Origin: Anaerohalosphaeraceae bacterium
GTDB lineage: Bacteria; Planctomycetota; Phycisphaerae; Sedimentisphaerales; Anaerohalosphaeraceae
Direction of reading: 5' to 3'
DNA: 64,000 bases
NCBI GenBank assembly: GCA_037479115.1
Contig: JBBFLK010000010.1
Coordinates: 44,864 to 108,863 of the forward strand
Shown here: positions 43,261 to 53,856 of the stretch, piece by piece
Layout: every line of letters starts with the position of its first letter
How positions within the stretch are numbered: the first letter of the stretch is position 1
Made by a program: the position numbers and the translations under genes
Notes under the pieces: generated by a model
Databases searched by the model: none
What the model saw: the letters and a program-made list of their open reading frames with translations, nothing else
What the model was told of the DNA's origin: nothing

Positions 43261-43788
43261 TTACGCCGCCTTTTCCTTTTTCTCGATCAGACTCTTGATG
43301 CAGCCGGCAATCACGCCGCCCGGACCCAGCATCGCCCCGACGGTCCGGCCCGCCGGTCCAAGAATGCTCTGAACCACACGGCCCTGAAGCTCACGACGAT
43401 TGGGCATCTTGGCCAGTTCCGTAACGCCCGATGCATCCAGCACGCGGCCGTCCACAAAGGCGCCCTTAAACTTCAGGACCTGCAGCTTTTTGGCCCACTC
43501 CACCAGCTCTTTGGCCACATCGACGACACTGTCGCCTCCCCAAGCCAGCGTACAGGGCCCTTCCTGAAACAGCTGCGCTCCGGCCGCCCGCCCCAGCGAC
43601 TCCAGCGCCCGCCGCATCAGCGAATTTTTCACCACCATCAGATGGATGCCCTTTTCCAGCAGCGCTCCCCGCAGGCGGTTGTTGTCAACCCCGTTCAGGC
43701 CAATCGTCTGAAGCACCACAAAATCCGGCGCCTCCGACAATCGCCGTTCATATTCTTTCTGAATCAAACCCTTTACATAGTACGTCAT
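43261..43788 (-). CDS. rplJ: 50S ribosomal protein L10
   Basis: The 175-residue product has the L10 globular domain (LQTIGLNGVDNNRLRGALLE, KNSLMRRALESLG, GPCTLAWGGDSVVDVAKELV) and a C-terminal helix that binds L7/L12 dimers. It forms the stalk base on 23S rRNA. It lies 47 bp after rplA. Confidence 0.95.
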   Translation of the reverse strand: MTYYVKGLIQKEYERRLSEAPDFVVLQTIGLNGVDNNRLRGALLEKGIHLMVVKNSLMRRALESLGRAAGAQLFQEGPCTLAWGGDSVVDVAKELVEWAKKLQVLKFKGAFVDGRVLDASGVTELAKMPNRRELQGRVVQSILGPAGRTVGAMLGPGGVIAGCIKSLIEKKEKAA

Positions 43789-43835
43789 AATCGCTCCTCA
43801 GCATCAAACCGGCCTTTTCGCCGGATGGATTTTCG

Positions 43836-44516
43836 TTACTCAACCGCCAGCTGCACACTCGGACTCATCGTGGCGCTCAGGCAGACTTTCTTGATGTAGG
43901 TGCCCTTCATCGAGGTCGGACGAAGGCGTTTGATATGATTGATGAACGCATCGATGTTCTCGGCCAGTTTGGTTTCATCAAAGCTGAGCTTGCCGACGAC
44001 CGCGTGCACATTTCCGCCCGCATCGTTTCGAAACTCCACCTTGCCCGCCGTAAATTCTTTGACGGCCTGCACCACATCCGTCGTGACGGTTCCGTTCTTG
44101 GGCGAGGGCATCTTGCCCTGCGGCCCCAGCACACGGCCGAGCTTGCCGACCTTGCCCATCACCTTCGGCGAGGCAATTGCCACGTCAAAATCCGTCCAGC
44201 CGTCCATCACCTTGGCAATCAGCTCATCCGCTCCGGCCTCCACGGCACCGGCCGCCTTGGCCGCCGCCGCATCCGACTCTTCACAGAATGCAATCACCCG
44301 GCGAGCCTTGCCGATGCCGTGCGGAAGACTCACCGCCCCGCGCACCGCCTGCTCGGCCTGCTTCGTATCAATCCCCAGGTGCATCGCAATCTCGACCGAC
44401 TGGTCAAATTTGGTCGAGGCGAATGTCTTGAGCTTCTTGACCGCCTCCGCCAGCGGCAGCGGTGTCTGAACCGCCTTCTTGGCTTCGTTTTGATACCGTT
44501 TGCTTCGTTTTCTCAT
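43836..44516 (-). CDS. rplA: 50S ribosomal protein L1
   Basis: The 226-residue protein has FDQSVEIAMHLGIDTKQAEQ, VRGAVSLPHGIGKARRVIAF, LGRVLGPQGKMPSPKNGTVT and the late MKGTYIKKVCLSATMSPSVQ signature. L1 moves the E-site tRNA. It follows rplK by 117 bp; that spacer has a TTGACA but no fitting -10 box. Confidence 0.97.
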   Translation of the reverse strand: MRKRSKRYQNEAKKAVQTPLPLAEAVKKLKTFASTKFDQSVEIAMHLGIDTKQAEQAVRGAVSLPHGIGKARRVIAFCEESDAAAAKAAGAVEAGADELIAKVMDGWTDFDVAIASPKVMGKVGKLGRVLGPQGKMPSPKNGTVTTDVVQAVKEFTAGKVEFRNDAGGNVHAVVGKLSFDETKLAENIDAFINHIKRLRPTSMKGTYIKKVCLSATMSPSVQLAVE

Positions 44517-44633
44517 AGATTTCCTCGCGAAAAAAAATTTCGTTCGCTCCCACTGTCAAGCCGTGGTCCGCTTTTTGGAAAGCACATCTCTGACCGTCTG
44601 TCTTTTTCGGAACCAGCCCGGACCGGCTTTCGC

Positions 44634-45059
44634 TCAGTCCACCACTTCCACACCCATGCTGCGGGCCGTTCCTTCAATAATCTTCTCGGCCTTTTCCAGG
44701 GAATAGGCGTTCAGGTCCTTCATCTTGGTCTGGGCAATCTTGCGAATCTGGGCCCGAGTAACCTTCCCGACCTTTTCCTTATTCGGTACGCCGCTGCCTT
44801 TGGCCAGACCGGCCTCCTGCTTGAGGAGAACCGACGCCGGCGGACTCTTGATGATGAACTCAAAACTGCGGTCTGTATAAACCGTAATCTCTACCGGAAC
44901 GATGGTCCCGTTGAACTCCCGCGTCCGTTCGTTGAACTGCGAGACAAACTGGCCGATATTCACGCCATGCTGGCCGAGGGCCGGGCCGATCGGCGGGGCC
45001 GGGGTGGCCTGCCCGCCCGGGGCCTGCAGTTTAATGACTGTTTTTACTTCTTTTGCCAT
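44634..45059 (-). CDS. rplK: 50S ribosomal protein L11
   Basis: The 141-residue protein begins with the thiostrepton-binding domain ([40 protein letters not shown]) and ends with the 23S-binding domain ([33 protein letters not shown]). It lies between nusG and rplA as usual. Confidence 0.97.
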   Translation of the reverse strand: MAKEVKTVIKLQAPGGQATPAPPIGPALGQHGVNIGQFVSQFNERTREFNGTIVPVEITVYTDRSFEFIIKSPPASVLLKQEAGLAKGSGVPNKEKVGKVTRAQIRKIAQTKMKDLNAYSLEKAEKIIEGTARSMGVEVVD

Positions 45060-45135
45060 AACACGTTCCTGTTCTGCTCAGCTTTCCATACGCCCTGCAA
45101 GTCCAGCCTTGAGGGCCGATATGCTCATATTTCGT

Positions 45136-45675
45136 TCAGACTTTTTCAATCTGCCAGTATTCAATATCCAGCGGGGTGCTGCGGCCGAATATCGTCACAA
45201 TCACCCGCACAATGCCCCGCTCGGTGTCAATCGAGTCCACCGTTCCTTCAAAGTTTTCAAACGCCCCTTCCCGAATCTTCACCACATCCCCTTTGGCAAA
45301 CTCCACCTTGATATTCGGAGCGTCCTCGGGTTTATCCGCCTCCTTGAGCATCTTGGCCACATCGGTATCCCGCATCGGCGTCGGAATCCCTTCCGTCCCG
45401 ATAAAGTCCCCCACCCCCATTGTTTCCTTAATCACATACCACACATCATCCGGAATCCGACCGTCCTCCTTCGGCTCCAGCTCCATAAACACATACCCCG
45501 GATAGAGCTTGCGCTTCTGCACGCGCTGCTTGCCGCCCCGGATTCGCTTAATCTGCTCCGTCGGCACCAGAATCCGCCCGACGGAGCGAATCCCTTCCAC
45601 CTTGAGCTTCCGCTCCAGTGCATCGCGGACCTGCTCTTCTTTGTTTGAAGCCACTCGCAAGACAAACCACCGCAT
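45136..45675 (-). CDS. nusG: Transcription termination/antitermination protein NusG
   Basis: The chosen ATG gives MRWFVLRVASNKEEQVRDAL, the standard NGN-domain start, and 179 residues. A 30-codon upstream extension overlapping secE is rejected as unlike the family. RKLYPGYVFMELEP and the C-terminal KOW domain (FAKGDVVKIREGAFENFEGT) are present. NusG links RNA polymerase to S10 or Rho. It follows secE by 25 bp. Confidence 0.96.
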   Translation of the reverse strand: MRWFVLRVASNKEEQVRDALERKLKVEGIRSVGRILVPTEQIKRIRGGKQRVQKRKLYPGYVFMELEPKEDGRIPDDVWYVIKETMGVGDFIGTEGIPTPMRDTDVAKMLKEADKPEDAPNIKVEFAKGDVVKIREGAFENFEGTVDSIDTERGIVRVIVTIFGRSTPLDIEYWQIEKV

Positions 45676-45700
45676 CCGTGAGCCCTTTCCGGCCGGGCGA

Positions 45701-46087
45701 TTAAAACAGCCCGAGCACGCTGCCGAATATCCAGTTGAACAATAAATCCACAATCGCCAGACCAATCGACATCAGAATCACCACCGTAATCACCACGGTT
45801 GTCGAAACCGCAATCTCCTGCCGGGTGGACCAGCTGACCTTTTTAATCTCCCCTTCAGCAGCTATCAGAAAATCCGATACAGACGGCTTGTTAATCACCC
45901 AGAATGTCAGCCAGCTCAGAATCACACAGAGAATCGCCGGCACCAGTGTCTGAACCAGAATCGACTGGTTCGCCAGGTGCTGATACAAGACCGCGCATCC
46001 GATCAGAATCAGAACAAAAACCCCAAGCCCCGTTCCCAGACGGGTGTACGTGGCCTGACCTCGCTTGTAAATCCGATTGATACTCAT
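45701..46087 (-). CDS. secE: Preprotein translocase subunit SecE (three-helix form)
   Basis: The 128-residue protein has three predicted membrane helices (TGLGVFVLILIGCAVLY; TLVPAILCVILSWLTFW; AVSTTVVITVVILMSIGLAI) rather than the single one of short SecE forms. The conserved amphipathic segment AAEGEIKKVSWSTRQE before the last helix is the SecE signature that clamps SecY. It lies between tRNA-Trp and nusG, the usual place. Confidence 0.93.
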   Translation of the reverse strand: MSINRIYKRGQATYTRLGTGLGVFVLILIGCAVLYQHLANQSILVQTLVPAILCVILSWLTFWVINKPSVSDFLIAAEGEIKKVSWSTRQEIAVSTTVVITVVILMSIGLAIVDLLFNWIFGSVLGLF

Positions 46088-46150
46088 TGGGTTTCCTTTT
46101 CCGGCCTTCGACTTCTCTCCTTTCGGCCGATGCCGAAAGTTTTAATCCTA

Positions 46151-46223
<73 letters not shown>

Positions 46224-46240
46224 TTCCCGAATCCGTTCGC

Positions 46241-46408
46241 CTATTTGCGGCGAATTTTGTGCAGCGTATGCTTCCGCTCCCGCTTGCAGAACTTCATCAG
46301 TTCGAGTTTCGGAGTCCCGCCCTGCACATTGACCTCTGTGCGGTAGTTGCGGTCGCCGCACTCTTTGCATTCGAGCCAAACATATTCTCGCTTGATTGCC
46401 TTTGCCAT
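46241..46408 (-). CDS. rpmG: 50S ribosomal protein L33
   Basis: The 55-residue reading from the inner ATG gives MAKAIKREYVWLECKECGDR, a normal L33 start; an upstream 29-codon extension is rejected. The C-terminal KLELMKFCKRERKHTLHKIR matches L33. The usual zinc set is Cys-x2-Cys plus Cys-x2-Cys; here the second pair is CKRE, so the fourth Cys is replaced by Glu, and zinc binding may be lost or altered. It lies between tuf and tRNA-Trp. Confidence 0.94.
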   Translation of the reverse strand: MAKAIKREYVWLECKECGDRNYRTEVNVQGGTPKLELMKFCKRERKHTLHKIRRK

Positions 46409-46427
46409 ACAAACCTCAACATCCTTC

Positions 46428-46497
46428 GATTCCGGTTCAGCCCGGAATCCGGACACAAAAAGGGAAAGAAGGTGCCGCTCTAAATGCGGCGGCACCT
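46428..46497 (-). promoter_or_regulatory. Two hairpins between tuf and rpmG
   Basis: Two inverted repeats occur in tandem. AGGTGCCGC/GCGGCACCT (46470-46478 with 46489-46497) is followed on the minus strand by a broken U-rich run. A perfect 8-bp GATTCCGG/CCGGAATC (46428-46435 with 46442-46449) has a 6-nt loop. They could form a partial terminator that lowers expression past tuf, or an RNA-processing site before the rpmG-tRNA-Trp segment. Confidence 0.5.
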
Positions 46498-46518
46498 CCT
46501 GAATCGTCTGGAAAACTC

Positions 46519-47745
<1,227 letters not shown>

Positions 47746-47917
47746 GTCTTGAGTCTCCTGTTTCTGAAGTCCTTTTTCCTGCTCAGGGAAGGATTCTTGA
47801 ATCTCCCGTTTTCTTGTTTACATTGACGTTTTATCATCTCCGGCCCGCAAGGACCGCCGCCGCTTTTTCTCAAACAAAACGCAGCACAAGGCCCCTTCGG
47901 CCAATGCCTGATTCTCC

Positions 47918-47990
<73 letters not shown>

Positions 47991-48132
47991 AAACGATCCC
48001 CTTCACGCCCTGAACATTCACAAAAAAACATCTTCTTGCTCCGGTCTTCTTTTCCGAAAGACCAGACAAGATTCGCCGTTTTCAGACAGTTTTTAGACAA
48101 TCTCTCTGCTAATTGATTTTTGTAAAACGCAG

Positions 48133-48161
48133 AGTATATACACACCCCGGTTGAAGTGCAA
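48133..48161 (-). promoter_or_regulatory. Strong promoter of the tRNA-Thr-tuf-secE-nusG-ribosomal transcript
   Basis: The minus strand reads TTGCAC (48156-48161), a 17-base spacer, then TATACT (48133-48138), preceded by an A/T-rich stretch resembling an UP element. Initiation near 48126 leaves about 135 nt before tRNA-Thr. It is well placed to drive the head of the long translation/transcription gene array. Confidence 0.8.
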
Positions 48162-48229
48162 ATACAAAAAATTAAATTTTTCAGAAATTTTTACGCCCTA
48201 AACAAGGCAATCTCTGTCCGAAAAACTGA

Positions 48230-50473
48230 TTATTGACCCAATGCTTCCGATTCCACTTTAACAGAATACACCTCGGTCCAATTCTGAACCTGAACCGACC
48301 ATTCCGGATAATTCGGAGATATAGTATTCTCTTTCAATCCTTTAACAAAATCCGCCTTATCCGCTTCTTTCACATCCGGGGTACTAAAGTAACTTTCAAT
48401 AAAAGTGGCTATCGGATGGCTTTTGCCAATATCTCCCCTGGCCAGCACTTCTTTCAGAATACTCTCCGCCACGGCATATTGTCGAAGCAATACAGCCGCA
48501 CGAAAAGCAACAAGATTCGCGGTGTCCACAAATTCCGGACGCGCGTTCCCTGCTTTTATCCGTTTGCTGATTTCAAGAATCTGAGCATAGTCTTTGGCTG
48601 TCTCGGCAAGTTTCATTTGATTCGTCCAGATTTCCTCCAAAAGAGCGCGGGAGGATTCGGCTGCGGCCTTTTGTTCGGCCAAATCCCAAATAAACCGCTG
48701 CCGTTCCGGCAGGAATCCCTGCTCAGCCCCCCGTTTTGCCCAATCAACACAAACCGCTGCTCTTTGTTTCTGCAAAATAGCCCGAAAGGCCTGCCAGGCA
48801 ACGTCAGATGCCCCATTTCCGCCTATCTGCCTGGAAAGCCATTCAAGGTCTTCTTTGTCCCCTACTTGGCCTGCCAATTCATAAACCATTTGTCGAATAC
48901 TGGAATTGCTGTCCGATGCCAGTCCATATTCCTTAAAGGCCCTGAAGGCCTCATTTCTATCAATTCCAATCAATCCAGTCGCCCCAGCCAGCCGTATTTC
49001 AGGATTGTTCTTATCTGTTATCGCCTCTTTAAAAATCTCCTGAAAAAGCTGTCCGGCCAATTCTTTCTGATACCCCTGACTGGAAAGGCGGGCCATTATC
49101 ATCAGCAAATCCCCCGCCAGAGCCCCGCCCGCACTGACAGCCTGACGGTACCGGTCCGCCAGACTGCCCAAATAAACTGCTGATTGGGCGGAATCAATGT
49201 TCACCCGCTCCAGCAGCTTGCGCATCACTTCTCCGCCCAGCCGGGCGGCAGCAGCTTGCTCGTTCCTTAAGTAATTGGCTGCCAGTTCAAGAACCTCATT
49301 CGGCATCGACTCCGGAAGCGTGATATTCGAACCGGGGGATAAGGCAAAATAGCACGCTTCGCCCAGCGCCTCAAAAATAGCCATTGATACCTGCGAATCC
49401 GTCTCCTTTTTATGCTGCTCCAGAAGTTTTTCCGCCGGGTTCAGCACGCTCATCGTCGTCAGCACCCGCGCCGTCTGCAAACGCACCTCCCGCTCGGGGT
49501 CCCCAAGCAGCACCAGCAGTCTTTCCCGCAAAGCCGGTTCAACATCGCCGCTAAGCCGATTCATCTTGCGAAGAGCCCACAACCGAATCGGAGCCAAATC
49601 CGAATTCAGCCGCTCCAGCAGATAGCGTCCGCGCACCTCCGGCGGCTGGAGTTCAAACTCATTGTCCAGGGCGGACAAATAAAGACGCTGCCAGCGGTCC
49701 CGCTCTTCCTGGATCTCCCGAAGACGCATCTCCTGACGCAAAAGCCGCTCCCGGCGGATATCTTCCGGGCTTTTCTGGCGAAGCTGTTCCAAAATGGTTG
49801 TCCAGACCTGGCGGCCGGTCCCGACGGGTATCCCAAACGATTCCTGAAGGGCACGCTCCGCCGCTTGCTGAATTTCAGGATTCGGCTCATCCATTAATTG
49901 AATCAGCAGGCGAAACGCCTGCGGTTCCGTGCGAACCTGAAGGGCGTAAATTCCCCGCAGCCGAACCTTTATATCCCGCTGGGTGTCTTTGATAACCGAC
50001 ATCAGGGGCCCCTCAATATCCGAAAAGCGATAAATTAACAGCGCCTCGGCGGCCAGTTTCGAGACCCCCTCATCCGACCCTGTCAGCACCTCAATCAGCG
50101 GCTCCACAAAAAGGTCCGCCGGGACAACCGTCCCGCCCAAACCCCGGGAGCGAATCAGGGCTCGACAAACAGACGCCCGAGCCAGCGGATTATCGGACGC
50201 TCGCAAGGCCCTCACCAGAACGTCACGGCCTGCGGCATCCTGACGCAGCAGCAAACCGATGGCTGCATCCACCCGAACCTCCTCGCTGCTGCCCTGCATC
50301 AGGGCTTCACTATAGACACGAAGCTGACGACCGGGATCCTCCTGCGCCCCCAAAAGAACCGCCCCGCCAGCCCCGCTCCCGGAAGATATCCGCATATCCG
50401 AGCCCGACAGGTCGGATAAAAAAACAAGAATCATCAATACTGTCAGAAGCTTTGTGCGCACAAACAAGTCCAA
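48230..50473 (-). CDS. Secreted HEAT-repeat protein, function unknown
   Basis: The 747-residue product has a hydrophobic N-terminal signal (LLTVLMILVFLSDLSGS), then many helical repeats of HEAT/PBS-lyase type. These are clear at about 60-240 (VRVDAAIGLLLRQDAAGRDV, LARASVCRALIRSRG, VSKLAAEALLIYRFSDIEGP) and again at about 300-420 (VRLQTARVLTTMS). A charged coiled region lies near 250. The start is TTG with AAGGA four bases upstream; no better ATG fits until residue 14. HEAT arrays are protein-interaction scaffolds. It is probably periplasmic. Its neighbours give no pathway clue. Confidence 0.7.
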   Translation of the reverse strand: MDLFVRTKLLTVLMILVFLSDLSGSDMRISSGSGAGGAVLLGAQEDPGRQLRVYSEALMQGSSEEVRVDAAIGLLLRQDAAGRDVLVRALRASDNPLARASVCRALIRSRGLGGTVVPADLFVEPLIEVLTGSDEGVSKLAAEALLIYRFSDIEGPLMSVIKDTQRDIKVRLRGIYALQVRTEPQAFRLLIQLMDEPNPEIQQAAERALQESFGIPVGTGRQVWTTILEQLRQKSPEDIRRERLLRQEMRLREIQEERDRWQRLYLSALDNEFELQPPEVRGRYLLERLNSDLAPIRLWALRKMNRLSGDVEPALRERLLVLLGDPEREVRLQTARVLTTMSVLNPAEKLLEQHKKETDSQVSMAIFEALGEACYFALSPGSNITLPESMPNEVLELAANYLRNEQAAAARLGGEVMRKLLERVNIDSAQSAVYLGSLADRYRQAVSAGGALAGDLLMIMARLSSQGYQKELAGQLFQEIFKEAITDKNNPEIRLAGATGLIGIDRNEAFRAFKEYGLASDSNSSIRQMVYELAGQVGDKEDLEWLSRQIGGNGASDVAWQAFRAILQKQRAAVCVDWAKRGAEQGFLPERQRFIWDLAEQKAAAESSRALLEEIWTNQMKLAETAKDYAQILEISKRIKAGNARPEFVDTANLVAFRAAVLLRQYAVAESILKEVLARGDIGKSHPIATFIESYFSTPDVKEADKADFVKGLKENTISPNYPEWSVQVQNWTEVYSVKVESEALGQ

Positions 50474-50676
50474 TCGTTCCTTGGGCTCACCTTCTGATTA
50501 TTCTTCGGCCAAAACGCCTCAATCCTAACAGATTTCTTTCCGCGGTCAATTTTGGCAGACAGAAAAAGACTCTCTATATGAATGGACGCTCTCCGTACCC
50601 TCGTTATTACTGAAATTTTAGAAAGATTGTTCGCAAACAGACGGACAATTATCCGGGAAATGCGCCGCTTTTGGAT

Positions 50677-51006
50677 TTACTGCGGCTCCTGAGCATGTTC
50701 CGACATGGGCCGACCCGCCTTGCACGCCTCCAGCTGGGCGGTAACGTCCGCAACAATCTCCAGCATCTTCGCATAGGTCTGGCCGTGAAGCTCTTCATCC
50801 TTTTGGGCCTTTTCCTGAAGGGCCTCAATCTCCTTCTTCAGACGCTCAATCTCCCGCTCCTTTTCCTGAATCTGCTTTTTGAGCTGCAGATTTTCCTGTC
50901 CGACCAGCTGGGCCCTTCGATCGGTCTTTTGTCCGCTTTCCTGGCAACCCGCCCCCGCTATCAGCACCGCCAGCACTGCACAACAGACTCGAATATGAAT
51001 GGTCAT
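50677..51006 (-). CDS. Small coiled-coil lipoprotein
   Basis: The 109-residue product has a lipoprotein signal ending in AGAGC near residue 21, followed by a highly charged heptad-rich helix at about 36-90 (LQLKKQIQEKEREIERLKKE). It resembles short outer-membrane or periplasmic tethering lipoproteins in outline only; no family is recognised. An AGGA box precedes the ATG. It is divergent from the arabinofuranosidase gene and has its own promoter. Confidence 0.7.
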   Translation of the reverse strand: MTIHIRVCCAVLAVLIAGAGCQESGQKTDRRAQLVGQENLQLKKQIQEKEREIERLKKEIEALQEKAQKDEELHGQTYAKMLEIVADVTAQLEACKAGRPMSEHAQEPQ

Positions 51007-51058
51007 CCTGCACGCTCCGATTCAAAAAGATTCTTCCTGTCCGCAAACTCTGAAACCT

Positions 51059-51086
51059 ATTATACCCCCTTTTTCCGCAGAATCAA
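51059..51086 (-). promoter_or_regulatory. Promoter of the coiled-coil lipoprotein gene
   Basis: On the minus strand TTGATT (51081-51086) and TATAAT (51059-51064) are 16 bases apart. Start near 51052 leaves a 46-nt leader. It is back to back with the GH51 promoter. Confidence 0.6.
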
Positions 51087-51108
51087 TCTGAACCCAGGAA
51101 ATGTCCCC

Positions 51109-51137
51109 TTGACGGCCCTGCATTTCGTCGATACGTT
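51109..51137 (+). promoter_or_regulatory. Promoter of the GH51 arabinofuranosidase gene
   Basis: On the plus strand TTGACG (51109-51114) and TACGTT (51132-51137) are 17 bases apart, with a GGAGG box before the ATG at 51165. The leader would be about 20 nt. No operator-like repeat is obvious. Confidence 0.5.
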
Positions 51138-51164
51138 GAGTGAAAAACGGAGGATAACAGAAAC

Positions 51165-53141
51165 ATGCGGTTTTCCAAATTTCTCTTCCTGCCGGCTCTT
51201 TGGGTTCTTTCGGCCTTCCCTTCTCCTGTTCAGGCACTAACCCTAACCATCCGGACCGATTCCCCCGGCAAACCCATCAGCCCGATGCTGTTCGGAATCT
51301 TTTTCGAAGACCTCAACTATGCCGCCGACGGAGGGTTGTATGCGGAACTCGTTCAGAACCGCTCCTTTGAATATTCCGCCCTCGACAGACCCGACTGGAA
51401 CGCCCTGACCGGCTGGCAGCTGCTCAAACGCGCCGAAGGCGACGGCACTGCTTATATCGGCGATGCCCGCCCGCTCGGTCCCAACAATCCCCGCTATCTG
51501 GAGCTTCACTGCCGTGCCGGACGGGAAGGAAGCGCCGTGGGTCTGTCCAACAGCGGCTTTGGCGGCATTGTCCTCAAAGCGGGCGAGGGCTATACCTTTT
51601 CCGTCTTCGCCCGACAGCAGCCCGGCCGACATTTCTCCTGGCAGGTCTGCCTCGAATCCCGCGACGGAACCATTTTGGACAGCCGCGACCTGCCCCCCCT
51701 GAGCTCGGACTGGAAGCCGTATTCCGCCGTCCTGCATCCCAAAGAAAGTACAGACAGCGGCCGAATTGTCCTGTGGATTCACGGAGACGGCGTCATCTAT
51801 CTCGACATGGTCTCCCTGTTTCCGCAAAACACATTCAAAAACCGCAAAAACGGCCTCCGCCGCGACCTGGCGGAAGTGATTGCTGACTTAAAACCCCGCT
51901 TCGTGCGCTTCCCCGGGGGCTGTCTGGTTCACGGTGACGGGCTCAGCAATCTCTACCGCTGGAAAGACACCATCGGCCCCGTCGAGCACCGGAAAGCACA
52001 AAAAAACATCTGGCGCTACCACCAAACCGTCGGACTGGGGTATTTTGAATACTTCCAATTCTGCGAAGATATCGGCGCCGAACCGGTTCCGGTCATGGCC
52101 GCCGGCGTGTCCTGCCAAAACACCGACCGGTACTGGGGGGTCGGCCAGCAGGCCGTCCCTCTCGAGAAAATGCCCGAGTACATCCAAGAGGTCCTGGACC
52201 TGATTGAATGGGCCAACGGCGCCCCGGACTCGACTTGGGGCCGTCTGCGGGCCCAGGCCGGACACCCCGAACCTTTTAACCTCAAATACCTGGGCATCGG
52301 AAACGAAGATGCCATGACACCCGCCTTTCGCGAACGCTTCGAAATGCTCTATCGGGCCGTCAAAGCCAAATACCCCGACATCACCGTCATCGGCACCGTC
52401 GGACCGGCCCCCGAAGGATTCGACTTTGAAGAGGGCTGGAAATTCGCTGACGCCCTCCGCCTCGAAATGGTCGATGAACACGGCTACAAATCCCCCCAGT
52501 GGTTCTGGAGCAACCTGAACCGTTATGACCGATACGACCGCACCAAATCAAAAGTCTATCTGGGCGAATACGCCGCCCATGAACCCGACCGTCGAAACAC
52601 CCTCCGTTCTGCTCTGGCTGAGGCCGCCTATATGATCGCCCTTGAACGAAATGGTGACCTGGTTCGCATGGCCTCCTACGCCCCCCTGCTCGGCAAACAT
52701 GGAAATACCCAGTGGAATCCGAATCTTATCTATTTTACCAACACAGAGGTCCTTCGGACCGCCAACTATTATGTTCAGATGCTCTTCGGCACCCATGCAG
52801 GCGACCGATACTTGCCGGCAAACCTCGACCCGCCGCTGTCGGATGAAAAAAAGTTCGCCTTCTCTGCCGTCCGAGACAGCCGAAACGGGGATATTATTGT
52901 GAAAATGGTCAATGGGGATGCTCAAGCTGTTACGCTCACCCTGAATCTGCAGGGCCTGCCTCAAGCGGAAACCCCGGCGATTCAAACCCTCCTGACCGCC
53001 GACACGCCCGACGCCTGCAATACCTTCCGCTCCCCGAACGACATCGTCCCCAAAACCGCCCCCATAACCCTGCGTGACGAGCAGACTTTCACCGCCGCCC
53101 CCTATTCCCTGACGGTTCTTCGGATTCCACGCCAAAAATGA
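51165..53141 (+). CDS. Secreted alpha-L-arabinofuranosidase, GH51
   Basis: The 658-residue protein has a Sec signal (FLFLPALWVLSAFPSPVQA). A carbohydrate-binding-like beta-sandwich covers about 90-220, and a GH51 TIM barrel extends to about 500 with a C-terminal beta domain. The family start PISPMLFGIFFEDLNYAADG is clear. Acid/base Glu381 lies in YLGIGNEDAM and the nucleophile Glu468 in KVYLGEYAAHEP. It would release L-arabinose from arabinan or arabinoxylan side chains outside the cytoplasm. It converges on the araD-araB-transporter-epimerase operon, which would take up and metabolise the product. Confidence 0.93.
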   Translation: MRFSKFLFLPALWVLSAFPSPVQALTLTIRTDSPGKPISPMLFGIFFEDLNYAADGGLYAELVQNRSFEYSALDRPDWNALTGWQLLKRAEGDGTAYIGDARPLGPNNPRYLELHCRAGREGSAVGLSNSGFGGIVLKAGEGYTFSVFARQQPGRHFSWQVCLESRDGTILDSRDLPPLSSDWKPYSAVLHPKESTDSGRIVLWIHGDGVIYLDMVSLFPQNTFKNRKNGLRRDLAEVIADLKPRFVRFPGGCLVHGDGLSNLYRWKDTIGPVEHRKAQKNIWRYHQTVGLGYFEYFQFCEDIGAEPVPVMAAGVSCQNTDRYWGVGQQAVPLEKMPEYIQEVLDLIEWANGAPDSTWGRLRAQAGHPEPFNLKYLGIGNEDAMTPAFRERFEMLYRAVKAKYPDITVIGTVGPAPEGFDFEEGWKFADALRLEMVDEHGYKSPQWFWSNLNRYDRYDRTKSKVYLGEYAAHEPDRRNTLRSALAEAAYMIALERNGDLVRMASYAPLLGKHGNTQWNPNLIYFTNTEVLRTANYYVQMLFGTHAGDRYLPANLDPPLSDEKKFAFSAVRDSRNGDIIVKMVNGDAQAVTLTLNLQGLPQAETPAIQTLLTADTPDACNTFRSPNDIVPKTAPITLRDEQTFTAAPYSLTVLRIPRQK

Positions 53142-53163
53142 CGTGCCGGCTTTCGCCGCCGGA

Positions 53164-53856
53164 TTATTTCTGCCCGTAGTAGGCGTTTTTGCCGTGCTTG
53201 CGGAGATAGTGTTTGTCCAGCAAAACGCGGGAAATCTCCGGCTGTTCCGGATTCAGCTGCAGAGTCCCCAGAGCCATCTGCGCACACTGCTCCAGCACCA
53301 CGGCGTTTTCCACCGCTTTTTGCGCATTCGGCCCCCAGGTAAACGGCCCGTGATTGGCCACCAGAACCGCCGGCACCTGCATCGGGTCCAGCCCGGCAAA
53401 CCGCCGTACAATCACCTTGCCGGTATTCAGCTCATAATCCCCCTCAATCTCCTCCGGCTGCATCGGGTCCGTCACCGGCACCGGCCCGTAAAAATTGTCC
53501 GCATGCGTTGTGCCGAAACAGGGGATTTCCCGGCAGGCCTGCGCCCAGATTGTCGCATACAGCGAATGCGTATGGCAGATTCCGCCGACCTTCTCAAACC
53601 GCCGATACAATTCCAGATGAGTCGGCGTATCCGAAGAAGGCCGCAGCGAACCCTCTACGACCCGGCCGTCCAAATCCAGCGCCACCAGGTCCTCCGGACG
53701 CAGCGCATCGTAGTCCACCCCGCTGGGTTTTATGAGCACAATCCCTTTGGCCCGGTCAATTCCGCTGACATTTCCCCAGCTGTAAATCACCAGATTCTGG
53801 ATTTTCAGCTGGAGATTGGCCTGCCAGACCTGCTCCCGCAGTTCTTTGAGCATCAT
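53164..53856 (-). CDS. araD: L-ribulose-5-phosphate 4-epimerase
   Basis: The 230-residue class II aldolase-fold protein has LVIYSWGNVSGIDRAKGIVL, the zinc-binding GICHTHSLYATIWAQ, HADNFYGPVPVTDPM and VLVANHGPFTWGPNAQKAVE. These hold the His ligands and catalytic residues of AraD. It converts L-ribulose-5-P to D-xylulose-5-P, feeding the pentose phosphate pathway. Its start overlaps the araB stop by 4 bp. The related UlaF/SgbE enzymes differ little, but the araB neighbour favours the arabinose pathway. Confidence 0.93.
   Translation of the reverse strand: MMLKELREQVWQANLQLKIQNLVIYSWGNVSGIDRAKGIVLIKPSGVDYDALRPEDLVALDLDGRVVEGSLRPSSDTPTHLELYRRFEKVGGICHTHSLYATIWAQACREIPCFGTTHADNFYGPVPVTDPMQPEEIEGDYELNTGKVIVRRFAGLDPMQVPAVLVANHGPFTWGPNAQKAVENAVVLEQCAQMALGTLQLNPEQPEISRVLLDKHYLRKHGKNAYYGQK

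Noticed and set aside
44517..44633. TTGACA before rplA considered as a promoter
   Set aside because: At 17 bases there is only a T run and no TATAAT-like -10, and the gene fits the rplK-rplA operon.
46408..46495. Longer 84-codon L33 start
   Set aside because: The extra residues translate the tuf-rpmG hairpins and do not resemble L33; the inner ATG gives a standard length.
53142..53163. Terminator between the convergent GH51 and araD genes
   Set aside because: Only a short CCGGC/GCCGG pairing with no good T run is present, so it is not called.
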